Positions 54,290-64,000 of a DNA stretch of 64,000 nucleotides are shown here, piece after piece (position 1 is the stretch's first letter; every line of letters begins with the position of its first letter). Both the position numbers and the translations under genes were made by a program. Source of the stretch: Celeribacter baekdonensis (lineage in GTDB: Bacteria > Pseudomonadota > Alphaproteobacteria > Rhodobacterales > Rhodobacteraceae); assembly GCF_003047105.1 (NCBI RefSeq), contig NZ_CP028475.1:2356001-2420000 (forward strand), written 5' to 3'. The notes under the pieces were generated by a model, which saw nothing but the letters and a program-made list of their open reading frames with translations, ran no database searches and had not been told where the DNA came from.

Positions 54290-55024
54290 ATGCCCAACCC
54301 AACCGCCGCGATTCTGATCATCGGGGATGAAATCCTTTCGGGACGCACCCGTGATGCCAATATGTATCTGCTTGCGGGCGAATTGACCCGCATTGGGATT
54401 GATTTAAAGGAAGTCCGGGTGATTTCCGATGATCGCGAGGCGATTGTCACGACGGTGCGCGCGCTCTCGGATGCCTATGATCACGTCTTTACCTCCGGCG
54501 GCATCGGGCCAACCCATGATGACATCACTGCCGATTGTGTCGCCGAGGCCTTTGGCCGTCCGATCGGTGTGCGCGACGATGCCCGCGCTCTATTAGGGGC
54601 GCATTACAAAGCCCGTGGCGTTGAATTCAACGAAGCGCGGATGCGGATGGCGCGGATTCCGGAGGGGGCGACTTTGATCGAAAACCCGGTCTCGATTGCG
54701 CCGGGGTTCAGCCTTGAGAACACCCATGTCATGGCCGGTGTGCCCAATGTGTTCGCCGCTATGGTCGCCTCGATCCTGCCGACGCTCACGGGTGGCAAGC
54801 CTTTGCTGTCGCAAACCTATCGCATCAATCGCGCAGAAAGCACCGTGGCCGAACCTTTGGGCATGTTGGCACAGAAATATCCCGACCTGTCGATGGGCTC
54901 TTATCCGTTTACCAACAATGGCGCATTTGGCACCAATATCGTCATTCGCGGCCAAGACGGGGCAAAGGTTGATGCCGCCATTCTGGAACTGGCGGCCCTG
55001 TTTCCTGCGCATGAAAATGGCTGA
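54290..55024 (+). CDS. CinA/MoaB-type molybdopterin-binding domain protein
   Basis: A 244-residue protein containing an N-terminal MoCF-biosynthesis fold: IIGDEILSGRTRDANMYLLA and the pterin-binding FTSGGIGPTHDD. The last 80 residues match the middle of CinA, but no C-terminal NMN deamidase (pncC) domain is present. AAGGAGGT precedes ATG 54290. It may be a nucleotide-pyrophosphatase-like enzyme (COG1058) rather than a MoCo protein. Its end overlaps the next gene. Confidence 0.85.
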   Translation: MPNPTAAILIIGDEILSGRTRDANMYLLAGELTRIGIDLKEVRVISDDREAIVTTVRALSDAYDHVFTSGGIGPTHDDITADCVAEAFGRPIGVRDDARALLGAHYKARGVEFNEARMRMARIPEGATLIENPVSIAPGFSLENTHVMAGVPNVFAAMVASILPTLTGGKPLLSQTYRINRAESTVAEPLGMLAQKYPDLSMGSYPFTNNGAFGTNIVIRGQDGAKVDAAILELAALFPAHENG

Positions 55025-55751
55025 CCCCCTCGGCTGCCTCGACGACTATATCACGGCGTTCGAGGCAACATGGCCCGCACGCAGTCGCGCCCCCGTCGGT
55101 CCTTTTATCTATCGCGACGGTGCGGGGGGCGGCAGCCGCACCTCGGCGGCCACGCTTGCCGGGGATGTGTCCTCGGACGCGCTGGATCAGATCGAAGCGC
55201 GGTTTGCTGCGGATGCCCGCCCCGCTTTGTTTCAAATCCGCACAGGGGAGGCCACCTTTGACGCGCTGCTCGCGGAGCGCGGCTACACGATGTTTGATCC
55301 AACCCTCTGTCTTGCCGCGCCGATTGAGGCCTTTGCGCCCTCTGACCCCAAATGCAGCTATGTGTCTTGGCCGCCTGTCTCAATCCAACGCGAGATGTGG
55401 GCCGAGGGTGGCATTGGCCCGGCGCGACTTGCGGTCATGGATCGGGCCTGCACGCCGAAAACCTCCCTGCTGGGCCGCATCAAGGATCGCCCTGCCGGGG
55501 TTGGCTTTGTCGCACTATCTGGGTCCATCGCCGTACTGCACGCCCTTGAAACCACCCCATCAGAGCGCCGCCAAGGCATGGCCCAAATCTTAGTACGGCT
55601 GGCCGCCGACTGGGCCCGCGCCCAGGGTGCCACCGCGCTTGCGCTTCAGGTCACACGCGCCAACACTGCCGCCTTTGCGCTCTATTCTTCGCTTGGACTG
55701 CATGAAATCGGCCAGTACCACTATAGAACCAAACCGATGACCGAGGCCTGA
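55017..55751 (+). CDS. GNAT-family N-acetyltransferase
   Basis: A 244-residue protein with an N-terminal region of about 130 residues and a C-terminal GNAT domain including TTPSERRQGMAQILVRLAA (acetyl-CoA loop) and NTAAFALYSSLGLHEI. ATG 55017 overlaps the preceding stop; ATG 55011 is also possible. Substrate unknown. Confidence 0.8.
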   Translation: MADPLGCLDDYITAFEATWPARSRAPVGPFIYRDGAGGGSRTSAATLAGDVSSDALDQIEARFAADARPALFQIRTGEATFDALLAERGYTMFDPTLCLAAPIEAFAPSDPKCSYVSWPPVSIQREMWAEGGIGPARLAVMDRACTPKTSLLGRIKDRPAGVGFVALSGSIAVLHALETTPSERRQGMAQILVRLAADWARAQGATALALQVTRANTAAFALYSSLGLHEIGQYHYRTKPMTEA

Positions 55752-56704
55752 TGATCTTACCTTTCCCTCGCCTGTTTTTGCTGACTCTGAGCCTTGTTTT
55801 GTCTGTCGGGGCCAAGGGCGCACGCGCGTTTGAGCTTGATCTGCCGGGCGCCTCGGTGGAAACCGCTTCACGCGACGATTCCCTGTCGGCTCAGCCGTTT
55901 CCATCCAGCGCCTATCAAGGTGAGGCCACGCAAATGGTCATGGCTGAAGGCGCAGTCCTCCACCGCGCCTACCGCCTGCCCAGCACAAGCCTGACGCCGT
56001 TTCAATTGATCGCACCGCTGCGTAAGCAATTGGAAACCGCCGGATTTCACATCTCTTTTGCCTGCGCCGATAGCCTGTGCGGTGGCTTTGATTTTCGCTA
56101 CCTGCTGGATCTTTTGCCGGAACCCGCCATGCATGTGGACCTTGGCAATTTTCAATATCTCTTGGCCCAGCACCCGGACGGGCGCACCATCGCCATTGTC
56201 ACCAGCCGCGCGACCAGCGCCGGGTTTGTTCATATCAGCACGGTGACCCCCAGCGATGCCCCTGAGGTCGAATTGATTGCCCCCTCGCCTGGGCCAGAGA
56301 CCCCTGCTGGCACCCTGCCGCCCAACCGCAATGTGATTGCCACGCTTGAAACACGCGGGCGGGTGGTTTTGGATGATCTGTCGTTTGAAACTGGGGCCGC
56401 CGGGCTTGGAGCCGGGCCTTTTGCCTCTCTCACACAGATCGCGGCCTATTTGACCGCCCATCCTTTGACGAAAATCGTTTTGGTCGGTCACACTGACACC
56501 GTTGGCGGACTGACCAACAACACCGCCCTGTCGCGCAAACGCGCCGAGGCGGTGCGGGCGCGGCTGATTTCGGCCCATGGCGTATCCCCCGATCAGGTCA
56601 GTGCCGAGGGCATTGGCTATCTCGCGCCCCGCGTGTCAAACGCAACGCCAGAGGGTCGCGAAACAAACAGAAGGGTCGAAGCGGTGATCGCCTCGACCCA
56701 GTAA
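55751..56704 (+). CDS. OmpA-family envelope protein
   Basis: A 317-residue secreted protein with a signal peptide (1-26, ARA-F), an undefined 160-residue domain, and a C-terminal OmpA-like peptidoglycan-binding domain (about 200-317: LVGHTDTVGGLTNNTALSRKRAEAV with the Asp and Arg that hold diaminopimelate). Starts by TGATG overlap with the acetyltransferase, making a three-gene operon with the CinA-like protein. No beta-barrel is evident. Confidence 0.87.
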   Translation: MILPFPRLFLLTLSLVLSVGAKGARAFELDLPGASVETASRDDSLSAQPFPSSAYQGEATQMVMAEGAVLHRAYRLPSTSLTPFQLIAPLRKQLETAGFHISFACADSLCGGFDFRYLLDLLPEPAMHVDLGNFQYLLAQHPDGRTIAIVTSRATSAGFVHISTVTPSDAPEVELIAPSPGPETPAGTLPPNRNVIATLETRGRVVLDDLSFETGAAGLGAGPFASLTQIAAYLTAHPLTKIVLVGHTDTVGGLTNNTALSRKRAEAVRARLISAHGVSPDQVSAEGIGYLAPRVSNATPEGRETNRRVEAVIASTQ

Positions 56705-56747
56705 TGGCTTTCGCCTTCTCTCCACGAGAATTCGTTTGGGTGTCACA

Positions 56748-57653
56748 TCACCACTTGTCAGGCCCTTTATCGGCAAAGGAATGCACAAGAAAATCAATGA
56801 ATGCGCGCACTTTCGGCTGGGTAAAGCGCCCCGGCGGATAGACGGCATAAATGCCTTGGGTCTCTGACGGCAGTTCCGGGATCGCCTCTTCGATCAGGCC
56901 CGCATCCATCGCATCCGCATAGAGGAAAGAAGGCAGATAGGCGATGCCAAGGCCCGAAATACAAGCGTTGAGCAAGGACTGACCATCATTCACGGTCAAC
57001 CAGCCAGCGGTGCGGATTTGCCGCTTTTCGCCGGAGGGCGCAGTCAGTTTCCACACGGCACCGTTGGATTGGTTGGAATAATGCAAAAGCTTGTGATCAT
57101 TCAGATCGTCGATCTTTTCGGGCCGACCATATTTTTCAAAATAGGCGGGAGAGCCGACCATCCGTTTGGTGGTCTCGGTCAATTTACGGGCGCGCAGGGT
57201 GCTGTCTTCCAGCTCGCCAATGCGCACGGCCATATCAAAGCCTTCGGAAATCAACTCCACATAGCGGTTGTTGAGCACCATATTTACGGTGATGTCGGGG
57301 AATTCGGACAAGAACTCGCCCAAGACCGGCGACAAATGATTGACGCCAAAATCGGTCGCCACCGAAATGCGCAACAACCCAGAAGGCGCGCTTTGCATTG
57401 AGGTGACCAGCGCATCCGCCTCGCCCGCATCGTTCAAAACCCGACGCGCACGGTCGTAATAGGCCAATCCGATCTCCGTTGGGCTGACCCGGCGGGTCGT
57501 GCGGTTGAGCAACCGTGCGCCCAAACGCGCCTCAAGGGCAGATACATGTTTGGAAACGGCAGATTTGGAAATCCCCATTTTCTTTGCTGCATCCGTGAAA
57601 CCGCCTTGGTCCACAACGGTGGCAAAGGCTTCCATTTCCGTCAGTCGATCCAT
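56748..57653 (-). CDS. LysR-family transcriptional regulator
   Basis: A 301-residue regulator with a winged HTH at the N terminus (VDQGGFTDAAKKMGISKSAV) and a C-terminal periplasmic-binding-like effector domain with VNMVLNNRYVELISEGFDMAVRIG, the CrgA/DsdC-type layout. Start ATG 57653 is the canonical MDRLTEMEAF; an upstream in-frame ATG at 57713 is not needed. It lies downstream of the FadH-like gene on the same strand, with 202 bases between. The target is unknown. Confidence 0.9.
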   Translation of the reverse strand: MDRLTEMEAFATVVDQGGFTDAAKKMGISKSAVSKHVSALEARLGARLLNRTTRRVSPTEIGLAYYDRARRVLNDAGEADALVTSMQSAPSGLLRISVATDFGVNHLSPVLGEFLSEFPDITVNMVLNNRYVELISEGFDMAVRIGELEDSTLRARKLTETTKRMVGSPAYFEKYGRPEKIDDLNDHKLLHYSNQSNGAVWKLTAPSGEKRQIRTAGWLTVNDGQSLLNACISGLGIAYLPSFLYADAMDAGLIEEAIPELPSETQGIYAVYPPGRFTQPKVRAFIDFLVHSFADKGPDKW

Positions 57654-57855
57654 GTCTATCTTACCTACAATCTTGACCCTACAAGCCACATCAATGACGG
57701 CCAATTCGGGCAAGAATGGGGAAGATGGGAGACAATAGCGTGGTGTTTCGAGGATCGTTCCACGTCAGGAAACGCGGAAACAATCCTCAAATGGTCCTTT
57801 TACCCCACCGAAAGCGTGCCTTCGGCGAGAGTATTTTGACCAAAAAGACGCCCCG

Positions 57856-59946
<2,091 letters not shown>

Positions 59947-59968
59947 TCAGCGCGACGGACCCGCGTCC

Positions 59969-60355
59969 TCAGTTTGCACCGACCTCAAGACAATGCCGCC
60001 GAAACGCCCGTTTGAGCATATCCAATTCCTGACGCAGCAAATCCATTTCGGCGCGAATATCATCGGCCAAGCCATCCCCCGCGATCAAGGCAAAAGACCC
60101 AAGCACCTGCCCGCTGTCCCGATCCGTGAAAACAAAGGTCTGCACACCGTCACTGATCACTTCTGTGGGTACGGCAAAGCGGAAAAACCAAACTCCGGCG
60201 CGGTCCGGGTCCTCAGAGAGCGTGTGCCCCGGCAACGGCTGATCGAGATAGCTCACCTCGATCTCCGGCAACCGTTCAATCGCCTCGGGCACATGCAATT
60301 CGCCTTCCCAAATCCCCGCCTGAAGCCGCGTTTTGACCAATGTCACCTTGTCCAT
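59969..60355 (-). CDS. Hypothetical protein (128 aa)
   Basis: A soluble, acidic 128-residue protein without signal peptide or membrane segment. Predicted mixed alpha/beta ending with a helical, possibly coiled-coil part (DDIRAEMDLLRQELDMLKRA, about 101-120). ATG 60355 follows GGAG; a TTG at 60370 would overlap the upstream gene. I do not recognise the family. It appears to be the second gene of a pair with the 257-residue protein. Confidence 0.7.
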   Translation of the reverse strand: MDKVTLVKTRLQAGIWEGELHVPEAIERLPEIEVSYLDQPLPGHTLSEDPDRAGVWFFRFAVPTEVISDGVQTFVFTDRDSGQVLGSFALIAGDGLADDIRAEMDLLRQELDMLKRAFRRHCLEVGAN

Positions 60356-60366
60356 CTTGCTCTCCG

Positions 60367-61140
60367 TCAAAGTTCCGCGCGCGGACGGCGCGACAGGGTC
60401 AGGTCCCGCAGGACAATTTGGTTCATTTCGGGGCCTTCAAAGATCAAATCGACCCAAAGTTTTTCAACCCGCTTTTCATTCAGCTTGGTGTAGGCCAAAT
60501 CAAAATCGACAAAGCCTTCGTCAGAGTGCAAAGGCAATTCCCGCACCAATTGTTCAAGGTTTGGCCCGTGTTTCACATTCAACCGTGCAAAAATTTCGAT
60601 CGGCTTTTCAAGGTCCACCGAAAAATCCAAGCGTACCAAATGACGCAAACTCAACCCGTGGCAGACCTCATCGGGCATATTGACCGACAGCGACAAAAAT
60701 GAGCCGTCGAAACGAAACACATCCAAGCGCAATCCAAACGGTGCAAGATCCGACTCCGAACTGTTGCGCATTTGCCGGTAGGTCAATTCCGAAATTTGGC
60801 AATCGTGAAACAGCGTCGCCTCAGAACCGATCGACGTTTTCGTCGGCACCGCGGAGACCCCTTGTTGCGCAATCGGACCGCGCCACAATTCAGGTCGATG
60901 TGACCAATCGGTATAAAGCGGCAATTGCATCGCATTCGATCCAATCAGCGGCAATGCCAATCGGCCTTCGGCGACAAAAAGGAATTGATCCAATTCCCAC
61001 CGCAGGCTGCGAGCCTGAGCACGCAGCCACCGCAATGTCGCCACATCAAGTGTCTCCGCAGAACGTGCGCGACGCGCCCAACGCGAAATGGATAGTTTGT
61101 TGAAACGCTTTTCAAACAGCTTACCGACCCGACTGCTCAT
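60367..61140 (-). CDS. Hypothetical protein (DUF6478-like)
   Basis: A 257-residue protein with an Arg/Lys-rich first 40 residues and then a beta-rich region (LPLYTDWSHRPELWRGP; SLSVNMPDEVCHGLS; ARLNVKHGPNLEQLVREL) reminiscent of carbohydrate-binding or Rhodobacteraceae DUF6478 proteins. No signal peptide. Ends 12 bases before the downstream ATG at 60355. Function unknown. Confidence 0.68.
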   Translation of the reverse strand: MSSRVGKLFEKRFNKLSISRWARRARSAETLDVATLRWLRAQARSLRWELDQFLFVAEGRLALPLIGSNAMQLPLYTDWSHRPELWRGPIAQQGVSAVPTKTSIGSEATLFHDCQISELTYRQMRNSSESDLAPFGLRLDVFRFDGSFLSLSVNMPDEVCHGLSLRHLVRLDFSVDLEKPIEIFARLNVKHGPNLEQLVRELPLHSDEGFVDFDLAYTKLNEKRVEKLWVDLIFEGPEMNQIVLRDLTLSRRPRAEL

Positions 61141-61237
61141 AACCTTAAGAAACCTTTCTGTGGTGCCAGCCTTTGACCATGCCCATAGCTTTGCCAGTGG
61201 CTTTGCCCAATTATGGCCGACAAAGGTTTCATCTCAA

Positions 61238-61263
61238 CAAACGCTCGATAAATCCAGCGTTTG
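61238..61263 (-). terminator. Probable terminator for the 61.3-kb lipoprotein gene
   Basis: On the minus strand CAAACGCT and AGCGTTTG form a perfect 8-bp stem with a 10-base loop, 29 bases beyond the lipoprotein stop, with a short TTG tail. Weak U run, hence moderate certainty. Confidence 0.45.
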
Positions 61264-61291
61264 GTTCCATTTTGGCAACAATTTCTACCCA

Positions 61292-61933
61292 TTACGTCGG
61301 GTTTTTACGCGCCAAAACACCTGCGAACTGTTTCAAGGCGATTTTCAACCCCTCTGAGGACATCGGTGCCTGAGAGAACGGCGTGGCCGTCGCTGTCATC
61401 AACCGCCCCCCTGAGACAAAGAAGGCGCGCCAATATTCATCGTCAAGCCCATTGATCATAGGGGCGGAGGTGTCGCGGGCATGCACAAAGACGGTGCCCC
61501 CTTCGATCGCACTGCCCAAAAGCGTGACCGTTGCCATGTTCCCAGACCGCGACAGGACGGTGCGGCCTGCGTCGGAGACAAAAAAGGCCTGAACGCCCGC
61601 CGCATCAAAAGGCGTGGCATCTGTCAAAGGGCCAGAAACCGACAGGGTCAAAACCGCCGTGCTGGCTTTGCGGCCCAGATTGGAGCCGCCGCTCAGGCCG
61701 GTGCAACTGCCCAAAAGGACGAAACTTCCGCCTTGCTCGTCTTTCACCGAACCGGGGTCGATGCAAAATCCCGTCGGCCCGGCCACAGCCAAGCCACTAC
61801 TGGACAATCGGATTTCTCTTGGCGCGGCTTTTGTTGCGGTCGCAGGTGTCGGCACCGCCATTTGACAGGCCGACAGGGCCAAAGCCAGGCCGAGCACAAA
61901 ACCGCCCCAAAGCCCCATTTTGAGTCTGTCCAT
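61292..61933 (-). CDS. Putative lipoprotein of unknown function
   Basis: A 213-residue envelope protein with a lipobox (LSAC, Cys23) and a D-free +2 position (Gln), so outer-membrane sorting is likely. The mature domain is Ser/Thr/Gly-rich with GFCIDPGSVKDEQGGSF and an Asp/Ser-rich C-terminal half (STSAPMINGLDDEYW-like). GTGAGG precedes ATG 61933. No known domain recognised. Divergent from the CPBP gene. Confidence 0.72.
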   Translation of the reverse strand: MDRLKMGLWGGFVLGLALALSACQMAVPTPATATKAAPREIRLSSSGLAVAGPTGFCIDPGSVKDEQGGSFVLLGSCTGLSGGSNLGRKASTAVLTLSVSGPLTDATPFDAAGVQAFFVSDAGRTVLSRSGNMATVTLLGSAIEGGTVFVHARDTSAPMINGLDDEYWRAFFVSGGRLMTATATPFSQAPMSSEGLKIALKQFAGVLARKNPT

Positions 61934-62131
61934 GTGCTGCCTCACCTTTACCAAAACCCCGAAAGCCTCTTCGCGATCGCGCCATAACCGAGCTTGGCAT
62001 ACATGGGATGCCGCCCCGCCTGCAAGCCATCCTTGCCGGGTGTGGCGGCACACTGCCGACTTGCTTTCGGACCACCGCAGGCCGTGCTATCGGTTTGGCC
62101 AAGACAACCCGCCGCACATAGAAAGAACGCC

Positions 62132-63034
62132 ATGATCCCGCCCCGCCCTCATCCCTATGATGCGATCCTGCGGTCTGCGGCGCGGTGCCCCGAGCTTTGG
62201 CGTATAGCAGTTCAGATCTTGGCTGCTTTGGCGCTTGGGGCTTTGGTCACACCTTTGCTCTATGCGCTGATCGGGCGCATGGCCCCCGCGTTGATGCCGA
62301 TTAGCTTTGGCCCGAACGGGGTTGTCATCGGGGCCACGCCCGGTGGGATGTTTGTGTTGCTCTCGGGCTATGGCGTGCTTTTGGTCGGCAGTGTGATTTT
62401 GGCACGTCGGTTGCACAGGCGCAGCCTGCGCGAGATCACCGGACCGGCGAACGTGATGCGCAGGCAATTTTTCGCAACCCTCAAATGGATCGCACTCCTG
62501 AGCTTTGTCACCATGTTGCTGCCATGGGACAATCCTGAGTCTGAGCTGTCTGAAAATCTAGGCCTTGGCCTGTGGTTGTTTTGGATGCCCTTCGCGCTTT
62601 TGGGTCTGATGATCCAAATCACCGCCGAAGAGGTGTTTTTTCGTGGCTATTTGCAAAGCCAACTGATCGCCTCGACCAAATCCTATACGCTGGGTGTGCT
62701 GGCCTCCTCCGTCTTGTTCGGACTGGGCCATCTCAGCGGTGCGGCCGAGGGCGCGGCGGCGATCTTCCCCGTTGTCTGGGCGATACTGTTCGGGCTTGTC
62801 GCGGGCGATCTGACCGCGCGCTCGGGCACAATCGGTCCGGCCTGTGCGCTTCACCTGATGAACAACGCCACCGCCATGTTGATTGCACCGCAACAAGATA
62901 TGATGTCTGGCTTTGGTCGCATGGTCCAAACGCTTAATCTCACCGACGCCTATAGCGACCCAAAAGTGATCGTCTTTCAAACGCTGCTTTTGTTGGCAAC
63001 TTGGCTGACCGCAAGGCTTGCGATCAGGCGCTGA
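62132..63034 (+). CDS. CPBP-family intramembrane metalloprotease
   Basis: A 300-residue Abi/CAAX-protease family membrane protein with six to eight helices. The motif EEVFFRGYLQ (about residues 169-178) and the later His of GHLSG and HLMNNA form the putative active site. Eukaryotic homologues process prenylated proteins; bacterial members have roles from bacteriocin self-immunity to unknown. Starts 198 bases past the divergent lipoprotein start. It lies 63 bases upstream of accD. Confidence 0.87.
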   Translation: MIPPRPHPYDAILRSAARCPELWRIAVQILAALALGALVTPLLYALIGRMAPALMPISFGPNGVVIGATPGGMFVLLSGYGVLLVGSVILARRLHRRSLREITGPANVMRRQFFATLKWIALLSFVTMLLPWDNPESELSENLGLGLWLFWMPFALLGLMIQITAEEVFFRGYLQSQLIASTKSYTLGVLASSVLFGLGHLSGAAEGAAAIFPVVWAILFGLVAGDLTARSGTIGPACALHLMNNATAMLIAPQQDMMSGFGRMVQTLNLTDAYSDPKVIVFQTLLLLATWLTARLAIRR

Positions 63035-63070
63035 TTGCAATTCTTCTCTCATGGCCTTATCTGAGGGCCA

Positions 63071-63080
63071 GTAACGTTAC
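63071..63080. promoter_or_regulatory. 10-bp palindrome upstream of accD
   Basis: GTAACGTTAC is perfectly self-complementary, 18 bases before the accD start. It may be a repressor half-pair or chance; no regulator is known here. It lies in the same gap as the ribosome site AAAGG. Confidence 0.3.
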
Positions 63081-63097
63081 GTCCAAAGGCTCCCCGT

Positions 63098-64000
63098 ATG
63101 AACTGGATTTCCAACTACGTCCGTCCAAAGATCAATTCGCTGTTTTCCAAACACGATACCCCGGACAACCTTTGGACCAAATGTCCTGAATGCAACACCA
63201 TGCTGTTCCATCGCGAATTGGCAGACAATCTCAATGTCTGCACCAATTGCGATCACCACATGCATATCACGCCGCGCGCGCGCTTTTCGGCGCTGTTTGA
63301 TGGCGGGGTGTTTTCTGAGATCAAGGTTCCCGAACCGATTGAAGACCCTTTGAAATTCCGCGACCAAAAACGCTATCCCGAGCGGATGAAAGCGGCACAG
63401 CGTTCCACTGGCGAAAAAGAAGCCATGTTGGTGGCTGAGGGCGAGATGGGCCGCACGCCGATCGTGGCCGCGGCACAGGATTTCTCGTTCATGGCTGGCT
63501 CCATGGGCATGTATGTCGGCAATGCGTTCATCGCCGGTGTTGAGCGCGCCATCGCACTCAAACGCCCGTTTGTGATGTTCTCCGCCGCAGGCGGTGCCCG
63601 GATGCAGGAGGGGATTCTCTCCCTCATGCAAATGCCGCGCACCACCGTGGCCGTCGAGATGCTCAAAGAGGCGGGTCTGCCCTATATTGTTGTGCTCACC
63701 CATCCGACCACCGGCGGTGTCACCGCCTCCTACGCCATGCTGGGTGACGTGCAAATCGCTGAACCCAATGCGCTGATCTGTTTCGCGGGTCCGCGCGTGA
63801 TCGAACAAACGATTCGTGAAAAACTACCCGAGGGCTTCCAGCGCGCCGAATATCTTTTGGATCACGGGATGTTGGATCGGGTGACCCACCGAGGTCAGAT
63901 GAAATCCGAATTGGTCACGATCCTACGCATGTTGGGACAAATGACCCCGGCCGTTGCGGGGGATCTTCCGGCACCGGCTCCCGAGGTCAAACCTCTTGAG
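63098..64000 (+). CDS. accD: Acetyl-CoA carboxylase carboxyltransferase subunit beta, 3' end outside the window
   Basis: Transfers carboxyl from carboxybiotin to acetyl-CoA (with AccA). ATG 63098 has AAAGG about ten bases upstream. The 301 codons visible have no stop. The N-terminal zinc finger is CPEC-x15-CTNC (C33, C36 and C52, C55), followed by the carboxyltransferase crotonase-like core ([12 protein letters not shown] and [14 protein letters not shown]). A typical AccD is 300-320 residues, so nearly the whole protein is in the window. Probably the first gene of an accD-folC operon as in other alphaproteobacteria, but that is beyond the edge. Confidence 0.93.
   Translation, partial: MNWISNYVRPKINSLFSKHDTPDNLWTKCPECNTMLFHRELADNLNVCTNCDHHMHITPRARFSALFDGGVFSEIKVPEPIEDPLKFRDQKRYPERMKAAQRSTGEKEAMLVAEGEMGRTPIVAAAQDFSFMAGSMGMYVGNAFIAGVERAIALKRPFVMFSAAGGARMQEGILSLMQMPRTTVAVEMLKEAGLPYIVVLTHPTTGGVTASYAMLGDVQIAEPNALICFAGPRVIEQTIREKLPEGFQRAEYLLDHGMLDRVTHRGQMKSELVTILRMLGQMTPAVAGDLPAPAPEVKPLE

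Overview
The window looks like a chromosomal segment of an alphaproteobacterium, most likely a member of the Rhodobacteraceae (roseobacter-type). This is inferred from gene order and protein style: an aerobic-type cobalamin pathway spread over several operons, CbiM-CobW-CobN behind a cobalamin riboswitch, glnK-amtB, an SMC with no hint of MukB, MlaA/MlaC, and several small proteins that I associate with this family. No database search was possible. I saw no tRNA, rRNA, insertion sequence, prophage block or CRISPR array.

1-24 kb is dominated by vitamin B12 synthesis. A minus-strand operon (CbiG-domain protein cut by the window edge, cobI, cobL, cobH, cbiX, a small membrane protein) is tightly coupled by 4-bp overlaps. 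A plus-strand set follows (DUF1636 protein, cobC, cobD). Next comes a clear cobalamin riboswitch driving cbiM, cobW and cobN, and later cobO beside a flavin reductase. Between these lie a hydroquinone-reductase gene, a single-domain response regulator, an MltB-like transglycosylase, smc (TTG start, with two perfect DnaA boxes upstream), a MOSC protein and an lrgA/lrgB pair.

24-40 kb holds housekeeping genes: a split MnmC-like pair (oxidase and mnmD, divergent), a drug/metabolite exporter, a soluble lytic transglycosylase, dapA, a potassium-channel-like protein, smpB, two sulfurtransferases flanking an aromatic aminotransferase, a secreted endolysin-like protein, amtB-glnK, a class A penicillin-binding protein and an MFS carrier. 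40-51 kb has mlaC-mlaA, a type I secretion ABC/HlyD pair, a dense run of small enzymes (RidA, GDPD, FemAB-like, pterin dehydratase, MscS), a peroxiredoxin, a ferredoxin reductase, rsmD and a HAD phosphatase. 51-64 kb has an orphan TRAP binding protein, map, sfsA, a MoaB/CinA-like protein, an OmpA-domain protein, a LysR regulator next to an FadH-like reductase, envelope proteins of unknown role, a CPBP protease and the start of accD.

Four genes (yqjG-like at 5.1 kb, cobD at 8.0 kb, cobN at 16.1 kb, a peroxiredoxin at 48.3 kb) are each broken by one missing base in or beside a G/C run while both halves stay well conserved. Sequencing homopolymer undercalls are the simplest reading; if real, two of them would disable B12 synthesis. 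I found no convincing wholly new system. The best leads are the structured non-coding elements at 4.9 and 6.5 kb, the metal-binding CbiX variant coexisting with CobN, the flavin reductase beside cobO, and the DnaA box pair in front of smc.
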